Shown one piece after another: positions 17,121 through 24,058 of a stretch of DNA of 64,000 nt. The stretch comes from JAFGJQ01 sp052034525. Lineage in GTDB: Bacteria; Planctomycetota; Phycisphaerae; UBA1845. The translations under genes were made by a program, and so were the position numbers. The stretch's first letter is position 1, and every line of letters starts with the position of its first letter. The notes beneath the pieces are model-generated. The model made no database searches, was not told the origin of the DNA, and was given only the letters and a program-made list of their open reading frames with translations. The stretch is taken from positions 1-64,000 of the forward strand of contig JBPOIK010000028.1 in the NCBI GenBank assembly GCA_052034525.1, in the 5' to 3' direction.

Positions 17121-18275
17121 TTACGCATCGGGATTCAGCCGAATCTCCGCGTCCGCCGGCATCCCCGGCTTGAGCTCCATGTTCACGTTGCGGATGTCGA
17201 TCTTGATCCGGTAGACGAGCTTCACACGCTCCCGGGTCGTCTGAACGTTCTTCGGCGTAAACTCCGCCTCGGCCGACACGAACGACACGCGGCCTTCGTA
17301 CGCCTTGCCGGGGTACGTGTCGGTGAAGACGCGCGCCGGCTGGCCGACCTTCACGCGGCCCAGGTCGGTCTCGTTCACGTATGCCCGCAGCCAGACGTTC
17401 TCCAGGTCGCCGACAGTGACGACGGGCGTGCCGGGCGCCACGTATTCGCCCGGCTCCACGTTCTCCGACAGCACGACGCCGGACAGCGGCGATGCCAGCG
17501 TGGCATAGCCCAATCGCGTCTCCGCCAGCGCCAGCGAGGCCCGGGCCTGCTCGACTCGCGCGCGGGCCTGCTCGATGGTCTCCCGCCGCGGCCCTTCCTT
17601 GACCAGGTTGTACCGTTCCCGGGCTTCCGCCACCGCGGCCCGGGCCTGCTCGATGTCCTCGCGCCGCGGCCCCTCGCGGATCAGCAGCAGTTGCTCGGCC
17701 GCCTCCTGAAGCCGCGCGGCGGCACTCTCGTAGCGGGCTTTGGCGCTGTCGTACTCCTGGTTGGCCGCCAGATGGCGCTCATGCAGATCTCGCAGACGGT
17801 TGAAGTTCGTTTCCGCGTCGGCCAGCTCCGCCCGCGTCCGAGAGACGATCGCCTCGGCGACCGCGATCTCCTGCGGCCGCGAGCCCGTCTCCAGCTTCGC
17901 CAGGAACGCCTGGGCCTTCTCCAGCGCCGCCGCCGCCCCGGCGATTTCCGCCGGCCGCGACCCGGCCTCCAGCTCCGCCAGCGCCGACTCCATCACTCGC
18001 AGCTCCCCCTGGCGGATGGCGACCTCGCTGAGCAGGTCGGACCGATCGAGCAGGGCAACCGTTGCGCCTCGGGCGACAATCTGGCCTTCCGAAACCCGCC
18101 GATCGTCCACGCGACCGGCAATCTTGAAGCTCACTTCGGCGTCGGTGATCTCGATGTTGCCGCAGACCCGCAGAACGTCCGGCTCGTGCTGAGCCCGGGT
18201 GCTGACGTACCAGTACGCGGCCGCGGCAATGACGATTCCGACCGGAACGATCACGAATCTCGGTTCGCCTTTCAT
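17121..18275 (-). CDS. HlyD-family periplasmic adaptor of the efflux operon
   Basis: A 384-residue membrane-fusion protein. A single N-terminal span (FVIVPVGIVIAAAAYWYV) anchors it. A short lipoyl-like half follows, then a long alpha-helical hairpin at about residues 85-245, and the second lipoyl and beta-barrel regions with TLASPLSGVV and VEPGEYVAPGTPVVTVGDLENVW. The hairpin is built of related repeats: GSRPAEI and GSRPQEI, then GPRREDI and GPRRETI, each followed by helical Ala/Glu-rich residues. Family and gene order match YbhG. The ATG overlaps the stop of a 47-codon ORF by 4 bp. It should link the inner-membrane ABC pump to an outer-membrane channel encoded elsewhere. Confidence 0.93.
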   Translation of the reverse strand: MKGEPRFVIVPVGIVIAAAAYWYVSTRAQHEPDVLRVCGNIEITDAEVSFKIAGRVDDRRVSEGQIVARGATVALLDRSDLLSEVAIRQGELRVMESALAELEAGSRPAEIAGAAAALEKAQAFLAKLETGSRPQEIAVAEAIVSRTRAELADAETNFNRLRDLHERHLAANQEYDSAKARYESAAARLQEAAEQLLLIREGPRREDIEQARAAVAEARERYNLVKEGPRRETIEQARARVEQARASLALAETRLGYATLASPLSGVVLSENVEPGEYVAPGTPVVTVGDLENVWLRAYVNETDLGRVKVGQPARVFTDTYPGKAYEGRVSFVSAEAEFTPKNVQTTRERVKLVYRIKIDIRNVNMELKPGMPADAEIRLNPDA

Positions 18276-18415
18276 GGGGTCACCTGCCTGCGTGAACGGT
18301 TGTTGTTCTTCTGGACAGACGAAAAACCCTCCCGACCGGTCCGCCGGCACAGCGCGGTTCTCCCGGTGACGCCATTCGACGCGCCGCGCGACGAGTGGAC
18401 CTGAACGCTGTTCAT
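18272..18415 (-). CDS. small ORF coupled between tetR and hlyD
   Basis: A 47-codon frame running exactly from the tetR stop to the hlyD start. Its ATG overlaps the tetR TGA (ATGA at 18412-18415) and its TGA overlaps the hlyD ATG (ATGA at 18272-18275). A GGAGG lies a few bases upstream, inside the tetR end. The product (MNSVQVHSSRGASNGV... RSRRQVTP) is polar and Arg-rich with no membrane span or motif. It could be a true small protein or a translational relay that couples hlyD to tetR. The double exact overlap is the main evidence. Confidence 0.45.
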   Translation of the reverse strand: MNSVQVHSSRGASNGVTGRTALCRRTGREGFSSVQKNNNRSRRQVTP

Positions 18416-19026
18416 GTCCGACCCTCCCCACCGCCGCCAATCGTTTCGGCGAAAACCCGCCACGACTGCTTGGCCTGTCTGGTCACATCGAACGCGCCGT
18501 CGCTGACCTGCCACAGAATCGCTGCCGGTTGGACCAACCCCAGCATCATCACGGCCACCACGGCGGCGTCCACGTCCGATCGGATTCGACCGGCCTTCTG
18601 CCCCTCGCGAATGAGCCCGGCCACGCGCTGGAGATAATCGCTCACGATCCGATATACCTTGGCCCGTCGCTCCGGGTGCCCCACGCACATCTCCTCGGAG
18701 AAGACCACGCGCGGAATGCCCTGGTTCTCCCGGATGAGGCGGATGTGCCGCATGAGCAGCCGCCGCAGTTGCTCCAGCGGGTCGGCCACTTCGGCGTGGA
18801 CGGCCTCCACGTTGGCGCAGAGCCGGTCGTGGATCAGGTCCAGCACGCTGCCGACGAGTTGTTCCTTGTTCTCAAAGTGCCGGTAAATCGCCGAAGGCAC
18901 CAGGCCGACCTGCCGGGCGACCCGCGCCACACTGAGGGCCTTGAGGCCGTGACTTCCGATGAGGCTCAGCGCTGCTTGGGCAATCTGGTCCTGCCGAATC
19001 TCGGTTTCGAGTTTCTCCGCACACAT
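18412..19026 (-). CDS. TetR-family transcriptional regulator (CecR-like)
   Basis: A 204-residue repressor. The helix-turn-helix lies at about residues 30-60 (LSVARVARQVGLVPSAIYRHFENKEQL), the standard TetR pattern ending YRHFxNKExL. The rest is a helical ligand-binding domain. It heads the efflux operon in the same position as CecR heads cecR-ybhGFSR in E. coli. A near-consensus promoter with an inverted-repeat operator lies immediately upstream, so it probably represses its own operon and is released by a substrate of the pump. Confidence 0.93.
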   Translation of the reverse strand: MCAEKLETEIRQDQIAQAALSLIGSHGLKALSVARVARQVGLVPSAIYRHFENKEQLVGSVLDLIHDRLCANVEAVHAEVADPLEQLRRLLMRHIRLIRENQGIPRVVFSEEMCVGHPERRAKVYRIVSDYLQRVAGLIREGQKAGRIRSDVDAAVVAVMMLGLVQPAAILWQVSDGAFDVTRQAKQSWRVFAETIGGGGEGRT

Positions 19027-19037
19027 TCGGGCACCAT

Positions 19038-19055
19038 TGTGAATAAGTATTCACA
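19038..19055. promoter_or_regulatory. inverted-repeat operator for the TetR regulator
   Basis: TGTGAATA-AG-TATTCACA, an 8-bp perfect inverted repeat with a 2-bp spacer. It starts at the -10 box and covers the predicted transcription start, 12 bp before the tetR ATG. Size and symmetry fit a TetR dimer site. Binding by this TetR is inferred from position. Confidence 0.75.
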
Positions 19056-19083
19056 TTATTAGCCGGAAGCACACGGCTGTCAA
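19055..19083 (-). promoter_or_regulatory. sigma70 promoter of the tetR efflux operon
   Basis: On the minus strand a perfect TTGACA (19078-19083) is followed after 17 bp by AATAAT (19055-19060). The start of transcription would be near 19048, inside the operator, leaving a leader of about 22 nt. This is the best promoter match in the window. Confidence 0.8.
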
Positions 19084-19384
19084 ACGAACACTTGAAAACG
19101 CCGGTGGGATTGGTTATAACCTTCGGAATTACAGTGTATTATGTGTTAAAGAATTATACATAGATACCATAAGAAACGCGGCTGCGCCAGTGAGAAGAAC
19201 AGGTGTCCGTACGTTCACAACACACCCAGCGACGCGGCAACACCAGCGCCTGTATCGGACCGCCGACAGGGGGTGACTGCGGTGGGCCCGAACCGGGCGC
19301 AGGCACGGTCCGACGGCGCACGGACTGAATCGGCGCCGGCCGGCTCCCGAACGATCTGTTCACCTCGCCGCGCGCGGAACCGAG
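19084..19384. other. intergenic region between peroxiredoxin end and the tetR promoter
   Basis: About 300 bp. The half nearest the promoter is unusually AT-rich (about 19110-19175), with several TATAAT-like words. The other half is GC-rich and precedes the peroxiredoxin stop. No coding frame or clear terminator was seen. Confidence 0.5.
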
Positions 19385-20059
19385 TTATTTCGGGCATTTC
19401 TTGAGGGTCATGAACCAGTCCAGCACCCGGGTGTCTTCCGCGGGTTTGTCCACGCGCTCCTTGGCGGTGCCGCAGGAACCCGGCGGAGGGACAATGACCT
19501 CATCCCCCGGCTGCCAGTTGGCCGGCGTGGCCACCTTGTGCTGGTCGGACATCTGCATGGCCACCAGCAGTCGCTTGATCTCCTCCATGTTTCGCCCGTT
19601 GCTGAGCGGGTAGTAGAGAATGGCCCGGACCACCGCGTCGGGGTCGATGATGAAAACGGCCCGCACCGCCTGCGTGGTACTTGCGGCGGGTTGAAGCATG
19701 CCGAACGCACGGGACACGTCCATGGTCAGGTCGCTGATGACCGGGAAGGTCACCTCGATCTGTTTCATTCCCTTGTATTCAATTCGCTCCCGAATGGTCC
19801 GCAGCCATGCAATGTGGCTGTAGGTGCTGTCAATGGACAACCCCAGCAGCCGGCAGTTGAGTTTTTCAAAATCATCCTGCATCGCGGCGAACGTCATGAA
19901 CTCCGTCGTGCAGACCGGTGTGAAGTCGGCCGGGTGAGAGAAAAAGATCACCCATTTGCCCTTGTAGTCGTCGGGAAAGCGGATGAGGCCCTGGGTTGTC
20001 TCCGCGGTGAAGGACGGCGCCTTCTCTCCAATAAGCGGCAGTCGATTCTCGCACGTCAC
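19385..20059 (-). CDS. peroxiredoxin, AhpC/TSA family, Prx6-like
   Basis: A 224-residue thiol peroxidase that reduces peroxides. The peroxidatic Cys is residue 50 in FFSHPADFTPVCTTEF. The extended C-terminal region (GDEVIVPPPGSCGTAKERVD) is that of Prx6-like enzymes, with further Cys residues (SCGTA and the terminal KKCPK) that could resolve the disulfide. The start is a GTG at 20059 with AGGAG 7 bp upstream; a longer frame overlaps the neighbouring gene. It lies 22 bp after the metallo-hydrolase gene and ends the left arm of the NifX/NifB cluster. Confidence 0.93.
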   Translation of the reverse strand: MTCENRLPLIGEKAPSFTAETTQGLIRFPDDYKGKWVIFFSHPADFTPVCTTEFMTFAAMQDDFEKLNCRLLGLSIDSTYSHIAWLRTIRERIEYKGMKQIEVTFPVISDLTMDVSRAFGMLQPAASTTQAVRAVFIIDPDAVVRAILYYPLSNGRNMEEIKRLLVAMQMSDQHKVATPANWQPGDEVIVPPPGSCGTAKERVDKPAEDTRVLDWFMTLKKCPK

Positions 20060-20081
20060 AGTTGGTCTCCTTGGTGATTGG

Positions 20082-20927
20082 TCATGGGAAATCCAGCCGC
20101 GTGCCCGCCGTGCAGTGGAAGCAGCGATCCGGCAACGCCTGGTAGAGTGCGGCCATGGCACGCAGCCCGGTGCAATGAGCCAGGCCGATTCTTTCCACGT
20201 CGGCGGCCGCCAGGGTGCGGGCCGTGAGTTCCAGCCGCCGGTCGGTCGCGGACAGCAGGTGCATTCCGCCCAGTACGGCGTGGATGGGAGCTCCTCCGGT
20301 CAGGGTCTGGATGTGCGTCAGGGTGTTCACGACCCCGCTGTGGGCGCAGCCCAGCAGCACCACCAGTCCCTGGTCCGTCTCGAGATACATCGCCTGGTCG
20401 TCCGGAAGGGAATCGGTCTGGCTGCACGCCCTGTCGCGATAGAACGCCCCGCCGACATCTTCCCAATCATTCTGCCGGGGCACTTCGCCGGTCAGCCAGA
20501 CCCCGTCGCCCAGGTCCACGGGGCCGCGGTGGGTCAACACCAGATCCGCCACCTGCGGCCGCAGCCACTCCGCGGATTCGATCGGAGAACGAACCGTCTG
20601 AATCCGCCCGTTCGGCCGCTGGATGAAGCGGTCTTGAAAAGCAGCGGCGTGGGCATACACCGTGGCGCTTGCAAACTGCGGCAGGGCGCGGGCAAGGCCG
20701 CCCGTGTGATCGTAGTGGCCGTGGCTCAAGGCCACGATCGCGGCGGCCGACAGTTCGACGTTCAAAGCGGCGGCGTTATGCACCAGGGCCGGCCCCTGTC
20801 CCGTGTCGAACAGAATGCGCCGTCCGTTCCGTTCGACCCAGAAGGCCAGACCGTGTTCGCCGATCAGGTCTCTCTGGCCGGCGCTGTTTTCGACCAGCAC
20901 GGTTATTCGCGTGGAGGGACGGGGCAT
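20082..20927 (-). CDS. metallo-beta-lactamase-fold hydrolase
   Basis: A 281-residue MBL-fold protein. The metal site is SHGHYDHTGG, with the further ligand region GCAHSGVVNT and a C-terminal His in GLAHCTG. The overall pattern (LVENSAGQRDLIGEHGLAFWVE, then LFDTGQG) matches the group annotated as 7,8-dihydropterin-6-methyl-4-(beta-D-ribofuranosyl)aminobenzene-5'-phosphate synthase-like, a methanopterin-related name that is rarely tested in bacteria. Real substrate unknown. It overlaps the thioesterase gene by 25 bp. Members of this group recur beside NifX/NifB-type genes in anaerobes. Confidence 0.88.
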   Translation of the reverse strand: MPRPSTRITVLVENSAGQRDLIGEHGLAFWVERNGRRILFDTGQGPALVHNAAALNVELSAAAIVALSHGHYDHTGGLARALPQFASATVYAHAAAFQDRFIQRPNGRIQTVRSPIESAEWLRPQVADLVLTHRGPVDLGDGVWLTGEVPRQNDWEDVGGAFYRDRACSQTDSLPDDQAMYLETDQGLVVLLGCAHSGVVNTLTHIQTLTGGAPIHAVLGGMHLLSATDRRLELTARTLAAADVERIGLAHCTGLRAMAALYQALPDRCFHCTAGTRLDFP

Positions 20928-21385
20928 AGGCCGTTATCCTGGCTGACCAGCGCGGGCCGATGGACGAACAGGCCATTGGCCGTCGCCCGAACGCGGTCGT
21001 TCTGCACCAGCTCCGCCCGGAGTTGCAGAGCGGATGACGCCGATCGCACGAGTCGGGCCCGCACCCGCACCGGCGCGTCCACCGCGACCAGATGGCGGAA
21101 CTTGATCTCCATGGTGGCCGTCACGCCCACATAACCGTGGGCGAACAGACAATTCGTCATGGCCGCGTCGAGCAGAAGCGAGATGATGCCTCCGTGCATC
21201 AGGCGAGCGTAGCCCTGCAGGGAATCGTCGCCGTTCAGCGTCGCTTCGACCCAGCCGCCCTCCGCCTGCCGGAACGTCAGACGCAAGCCTCGCGGGTTGT
21301 CCGCACCGCAGACCACGCAACGCGTGTGGCCGGGGCCTCGCGCGGCGGGTCGGGCTTGCGGCACGGGTTCAGTGGTCACAGACAT
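20903..21385 (-). CDS. PaaI-family hot-dog thioesterase
   Basis: A 160-residue hot-dog fold protein. A Cys pair near the start (CVVCGADNPRGLRL) is followed by the family pattern LQGYARLMHGGIISLLLDAAM and VTATMEIKFRHLV. It would hydrolyse acyl-CoA thioesters, though many such proteins have unknown substrates. The CVVCGxxNPxGL opening is typical of a subgroup found with iron-sulfur genes. Its ATG at 21385 lies inside the end of the upstream NifX gene (17-bp overlap), so translation is coupled. Confidence 0.85.
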   Translation of the reverse strand: MSVTTEPVPQARPAARGPGHTRCVVCGADNPRGLRLTFRQAEGGWVEATLNGDDSLQGYARLMHGGIISLLLDAAMTNCLFAHGYVGVTATMEIKFRHLVAVDAPVRVRARLVRSASSALQLRAELVQNDRVRATANGLFVHRPALVSQDNGLCPVPPRE

Positions 21386-21707
21386 TGTCGCCGGCTTCCA
21401 GGGTTCCGGCCAGGTAGGCGCTGGCAATCTCGTCCGGGGTTCCCCCCGCGGCGCCGACCACAACCTTCACGCCATTCTGCGCAAAAAGCTGCAAGGCCCG
21501 CTGGCCCATTCCTCCGGCGATGATCACGTTCACCCCCTGGCCGTGCAGCCAGCGGGGCAACGCGCCCGGCTCGTGCGCGGGCGGGACGAGGTACTCGCGC
21601 GTCAGAATCGTCTGCGCGGCCGGATCCACCTCGAGAATGGCAAACTGCTCGCAGTGCCCGAAGTGCATGCAGAGCTGCCCGCCCGCGACCGGTATGGCGA
21701 TCTTCAT
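21369..21707 (-). CDS. NifX/NifB-family (dinitrogenase Fe-Mo cofactor domain) protein 1
   Basis: A 112-residue single-domain protein starting MKIAIPVAGGQLCMHFGHCEQFAI, the classic opening in which the HFGHCE segment marks metal-cluster binding. It goes on to DVNVIIAGGMGQRAL-type residues (NVIIAGGMGQRALQLF) and TLEAGDNVCDH. Proteins of this type bind Fe-Mo or Mo-Cu sulfide clusters in nitrogenase cofactor assembly and in the Orange Protein. There is no nitrogenase here. Three members occur in this cluster. A ribosome-binding site AGGAGAAGCC precedes the ATG. Confidence 0.93.
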   Translation of the reverse strand: MKIAIPVAGGQLCMHFGHCEQFAILEVDPAAQTILTREYLVPPAHEPGALPRWLHGQGVNVIIAGGMGQRALQLFAQNGVKVVVGAAGGTPDEIASAYLAGTLEAGDNVCDH

Positions 21708-21766
21708 GGCTTCTCCTGTTGCTTTCTCCCTTTGTCTGTGCCGTCGTCTCGACGGAACCCGCGCCG

Positions 21767-22129
21767 TCAGGACCAGTGCCCCTCCACATCCGCCGCGGCC
21801 ACCGGAGGCAGCCGCCCCGCCTTGAAATCCTCCACGGCCTGTTGCACCGTGCCGGCCTGGACGGTGTGGACCTGGATGCTCCCGGCCTTCAACGTGGCGA
21901 ACGCCTTGGGGCCCACATGCCCCGTAATCAGCGCCACCGCGCCCAGTTCGATGACCTTTCGCCCCGCCTGAATCCCCGCCCCCTGCGGCGCGTTCAGGTT
22001 GATAACGTTGTCCACGGCTGAATGCTCGCCCGTCTCTGTGTCCACCACGATCAGATAGGCGGCTCGCCCGAACCGCGGATCGATCGGGGAATCCAGGTCC
22101 GGTCCCTGGGCTGTCACGATTACGCGCAT
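21767..22129 (-). CDS. NifX/NifB-family protein 2
   Basis: A 120-residue member of the same family: MRVIVTAQGPDLDSPIDPRFGRAAYLIVVD, then GAGIQAGRKVIELGAVALITGHVGPKAF. The DPRFGRA segment replaces HFGHC, so this is a different subgroup, the one most like the Orange Protein and MTH1175. The predicted role is binding a metal-sulfide cluster. The ATG at 22129 has GGAGG just upstream. It lies 59 bp before NifX protein 1 in the same direction. Confidence 0.92.
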   Translation of the reverse strand: MRVIVTAQGPDLDSPIDPRFGRAAYLIVVDTETGEHSAVDNVINLNAPQGAGIQAGRKVIELGAVALITGHVGPKAFATLKAGSIQVHTVQAGTVQQAVEDFKAGRLPPVAAADVEGHWS

Positions 22130-22201
22130 GACTCCTCCATGCTCAAAGTCCGAGCGGCACGTGTCACAGGAGGCTCCAGACGGACGAACAGGCAACACCG
22201 G

Positions 22202-23167
22202 CTACGGCGCGGCGCAGGGGTTGTGCATCTCGTCCACGTCTTCCTCATCCTCCAGGGGGACGGCCGGGGTCGGAGTCGTGTATTGCACCTCGCGGTTGTC
22301 CGGCACCATGCTGTACGGAACACCGATGTTGACGCCATACTCCGACTTCACCCACTCGTCGAAGCTCGCAACCCAGTCGACCTCGTGGCTGTCCAGCAGG
22401 TCTTCGTACGGCTTCCACCAGTCCTTCTTCATCCCACCCAGGTAGGCGTGAGACACCACCATGATGCGCTTGGGATGCTTGTCCAGCGTCTCCGCCAGTA
22501 TCTGCCCGAATTCCGGTCCGGTTGCTCCGCGCGCCCACAGGGAATAATCACACAGGCTGCCGCGGCCCATGTCTTCAAACGTCACGTTGCTGACCGAGAT
22601 AATTCTGCACCTGTACTCGTCCGTCTTGTAGATCAGGGCCTCCACATCGCCGATTCCCCGGGCCAGCACGTACTGCACACCCAACGCGTCCGCCGCCTTC
22701 AGCGTGTTCTCGTCATAGGCGAAGTAGCCGCTGCTGAACACGCGCATGGGCTTGCCCGTAACACCCTCCACCAGGGTCTTGGCGGCCTGCATGCTCTCGA
22801 GCTGCTCTTCATACGGCACGTCCCACAGCGGGCCTCCGGTATGCAGCCCCATGATTTCGTGCCCGCGATCGGCCAGCCAGCGGACGTCCTCGGGATAGTC
22901 TTCCAGCACCGACATTCGAACATTGATGAGCGCTTTGAGTCCGCGCTGATCCAGCTCATGCGCCCAGTTGCGCAGCCCCTGGATGTCCTCGTGGAACTCG
23001 ATAAGCTGCATGAAGGCCTGCGGTTTCTGAAGCACGGGAGACGGCGTGTCCGTTGTCGGTCCGTCGGGCGTCCCGCCGGTCGGCGGGGGGGTCGCATTGC
23101 AGCCAAAGAGCACGACGGCGGCCAAGGCCAGCAACACGATCGATATGCCGTTTTTTGCCTGCATCAT
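22202..23167 (-). CDS. polysaccharide deacetylase-like lipoprotein
   Basis: A 321-residue predicted lipoprotein (signal segment to VVLFGC, Cys23). The mature part resembles the NodB or polysaccharide-deacetylase barrel: MQLIEFHEDIQGLRNWA, then DRGHEIMGLHTGGPLWD with conserved-looking His and Asp, GYFAYDENTLKAADALGVQYVLARGIG, and HAYLGGMKKDWW. The canonical first Asp of the TFDDG motif is not evident, so activity is uncertain. Start chosen at the first of two ATGs, with AAGGAGG 8 bp upstream. It may act with the Cys-rich lipoprotein gene immediately upstream. Confidence 0.7.
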   Translation of the reverse strand: MMQAKNGISIVLLALAAVVLFGCNATPPPTGGTPDGPTTDTPSPVLQKPQAFMQLIEFHEDIQGLRNWAHELDQRGLKALINVRMSVLEDYPEDVRWLADRGHEIMGLHTGGPLWDVPYEEQLESMQAAKTLVEGVTGKPMRVFSSGYFAYDENTLKAADALGVQYVLARGIGDVEALIYKTDEYRCRIISVSNVTFEDMGRGSLCDYSLWARGATGPEFGQILAETLDKHPKRIMVVSHAYLGGMKKDWWKPYEDLLDSHEVDWVASFDEWVKSEYGVNIGVPYSMVPDNREVQYTTPTPAVPLEDEEDVDEMHNPCAAP

Positions 23168-23312
23168 GGTCGGTTCCTCCTTCTGACTGTGTGCGGTCTT
23201 GCCCAGCCGCCCGGCAGGCGACTGGAAAACCCGCCCACGCAACGATGTATCCGAAACGCAAACACGAGGCCTGCGAACCTGCAGGCACTTCCGGGAATCC
23301 AAGTACGGCCAT

Positions 23313-23840
23313 TTACGACGTCCGCCCGTCCTGCGGCGCAAGCAGCCTTTCCATCGCCTCCTTGACCTCTGCGTCAAATCCGGAAAAAGCCCGGCCTTTG
23401 AAGAAGAAGATGGGCAGGTATTGGAAGCTGGTGGATACGCCCTCGCTGGTGGCGAACACGGCCGCGAGCTGCTCCAGCAGGTCCGCCTCATCCTCCGCGG
23501 TCGTCAGGTGCTCCTCTATAACAAGAGTGGAATACCTTGCCTGTGCGTCCTCCATCCACCTCAACGCAGCCATGCACATCGGACCGCTGTTGTTGTGGAA
23601 AACCAGCATCGTGTCCGCCGTGGAGTCGGGCACGCAGATGTCCTCAGAGCACTCCAGCCCCGCGCCGCAGATTCCATCCGTCAGGCAGGCGCCTCCCAAT
23701 TCTCCGGCGGCGAAATCCGACGGGGTCTGCCCGCCGCCGCGGCCAAGCCGCGCCTGACAAACAGGACAATTGGCTGGATCAAGCGTACATCCGGCCATGA
23801 GAAACACCAGCACTCCCATCAGACGAACAACACGAGACAT
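23313..23840 (-). CDS. Cys-rich lipoprotein with glutaredoxin/thioredoxin-like end
   Basis: A 175-residue lipoprotein: signal peptide to FLMAGC (Cys18). It has an N-terminal disulfide-rich segment (NCPVCQARLG, then GGACLTDGICGAGLECSEDICV) and a C-terminal part with a thioredoxin-like profile (TMLVFHNNSGPMCMAALRWM, then YLPIFFFKGRAFSGFD). The single Cys in SGPMCM rather than CxxC argues against a standard disulfide reductase. Function unknown; possibly a periplasmic redox or metal-binding protein. It is 145 bp upstream of the deacetylase-like gene, same strand. Confidence 0.65.
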   Translation of the reverse strand: MSRVVRLMGVLVFLMAGCTLDPANCPVCQARLGRGGGQTPSDFAAGELGGACLTDGICGAGLECSEDICVPDSTADTMLVFHNNSGPMCMAALRWMEDAQARYSTLVIEEHLTTAEDEADLLEQLAAVFATSEGVSTSFQYLPIFFFKGRAFSGFDAEVKEAMERLLAPQDGRTS

Positions 23841-23961
23841 AAAAACGATCCTCACTCTTCCGGTGCAAGTCAAAAACCGTGGCCATGAACAGCCTGCTTT
23901 ACTCACATAACGCTGGGCAAACGGCGTTCCAGGGCCGCCCAATGCGGCAATTATCGGTCGT

Positions 23962-23973
23962 AACAATATTGTT
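23962..23973. promoter_or_regulatory. 12-bp palindrome upstream of the Cys-rich lipoprotein
   Basis: AACAATATTGTT is a perfect 12-bp palindrome in the 218-bp gap between the sigma54 activator gene end and the lipoprotein gene start. The surrounding 40 bp are AT-rich. It could be a repressor site for the two lipoprotein genes or a chance feature. Confidence 0.3.
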
Positions 23974-24058
23974 GAAAGAAGGTTAAGGCGTTATCCCGGT
24001 GCCGCCAGACGTTCGATGCCGTGCGACATGGTCTTCAATACCGTTGCATTTTGCCACA

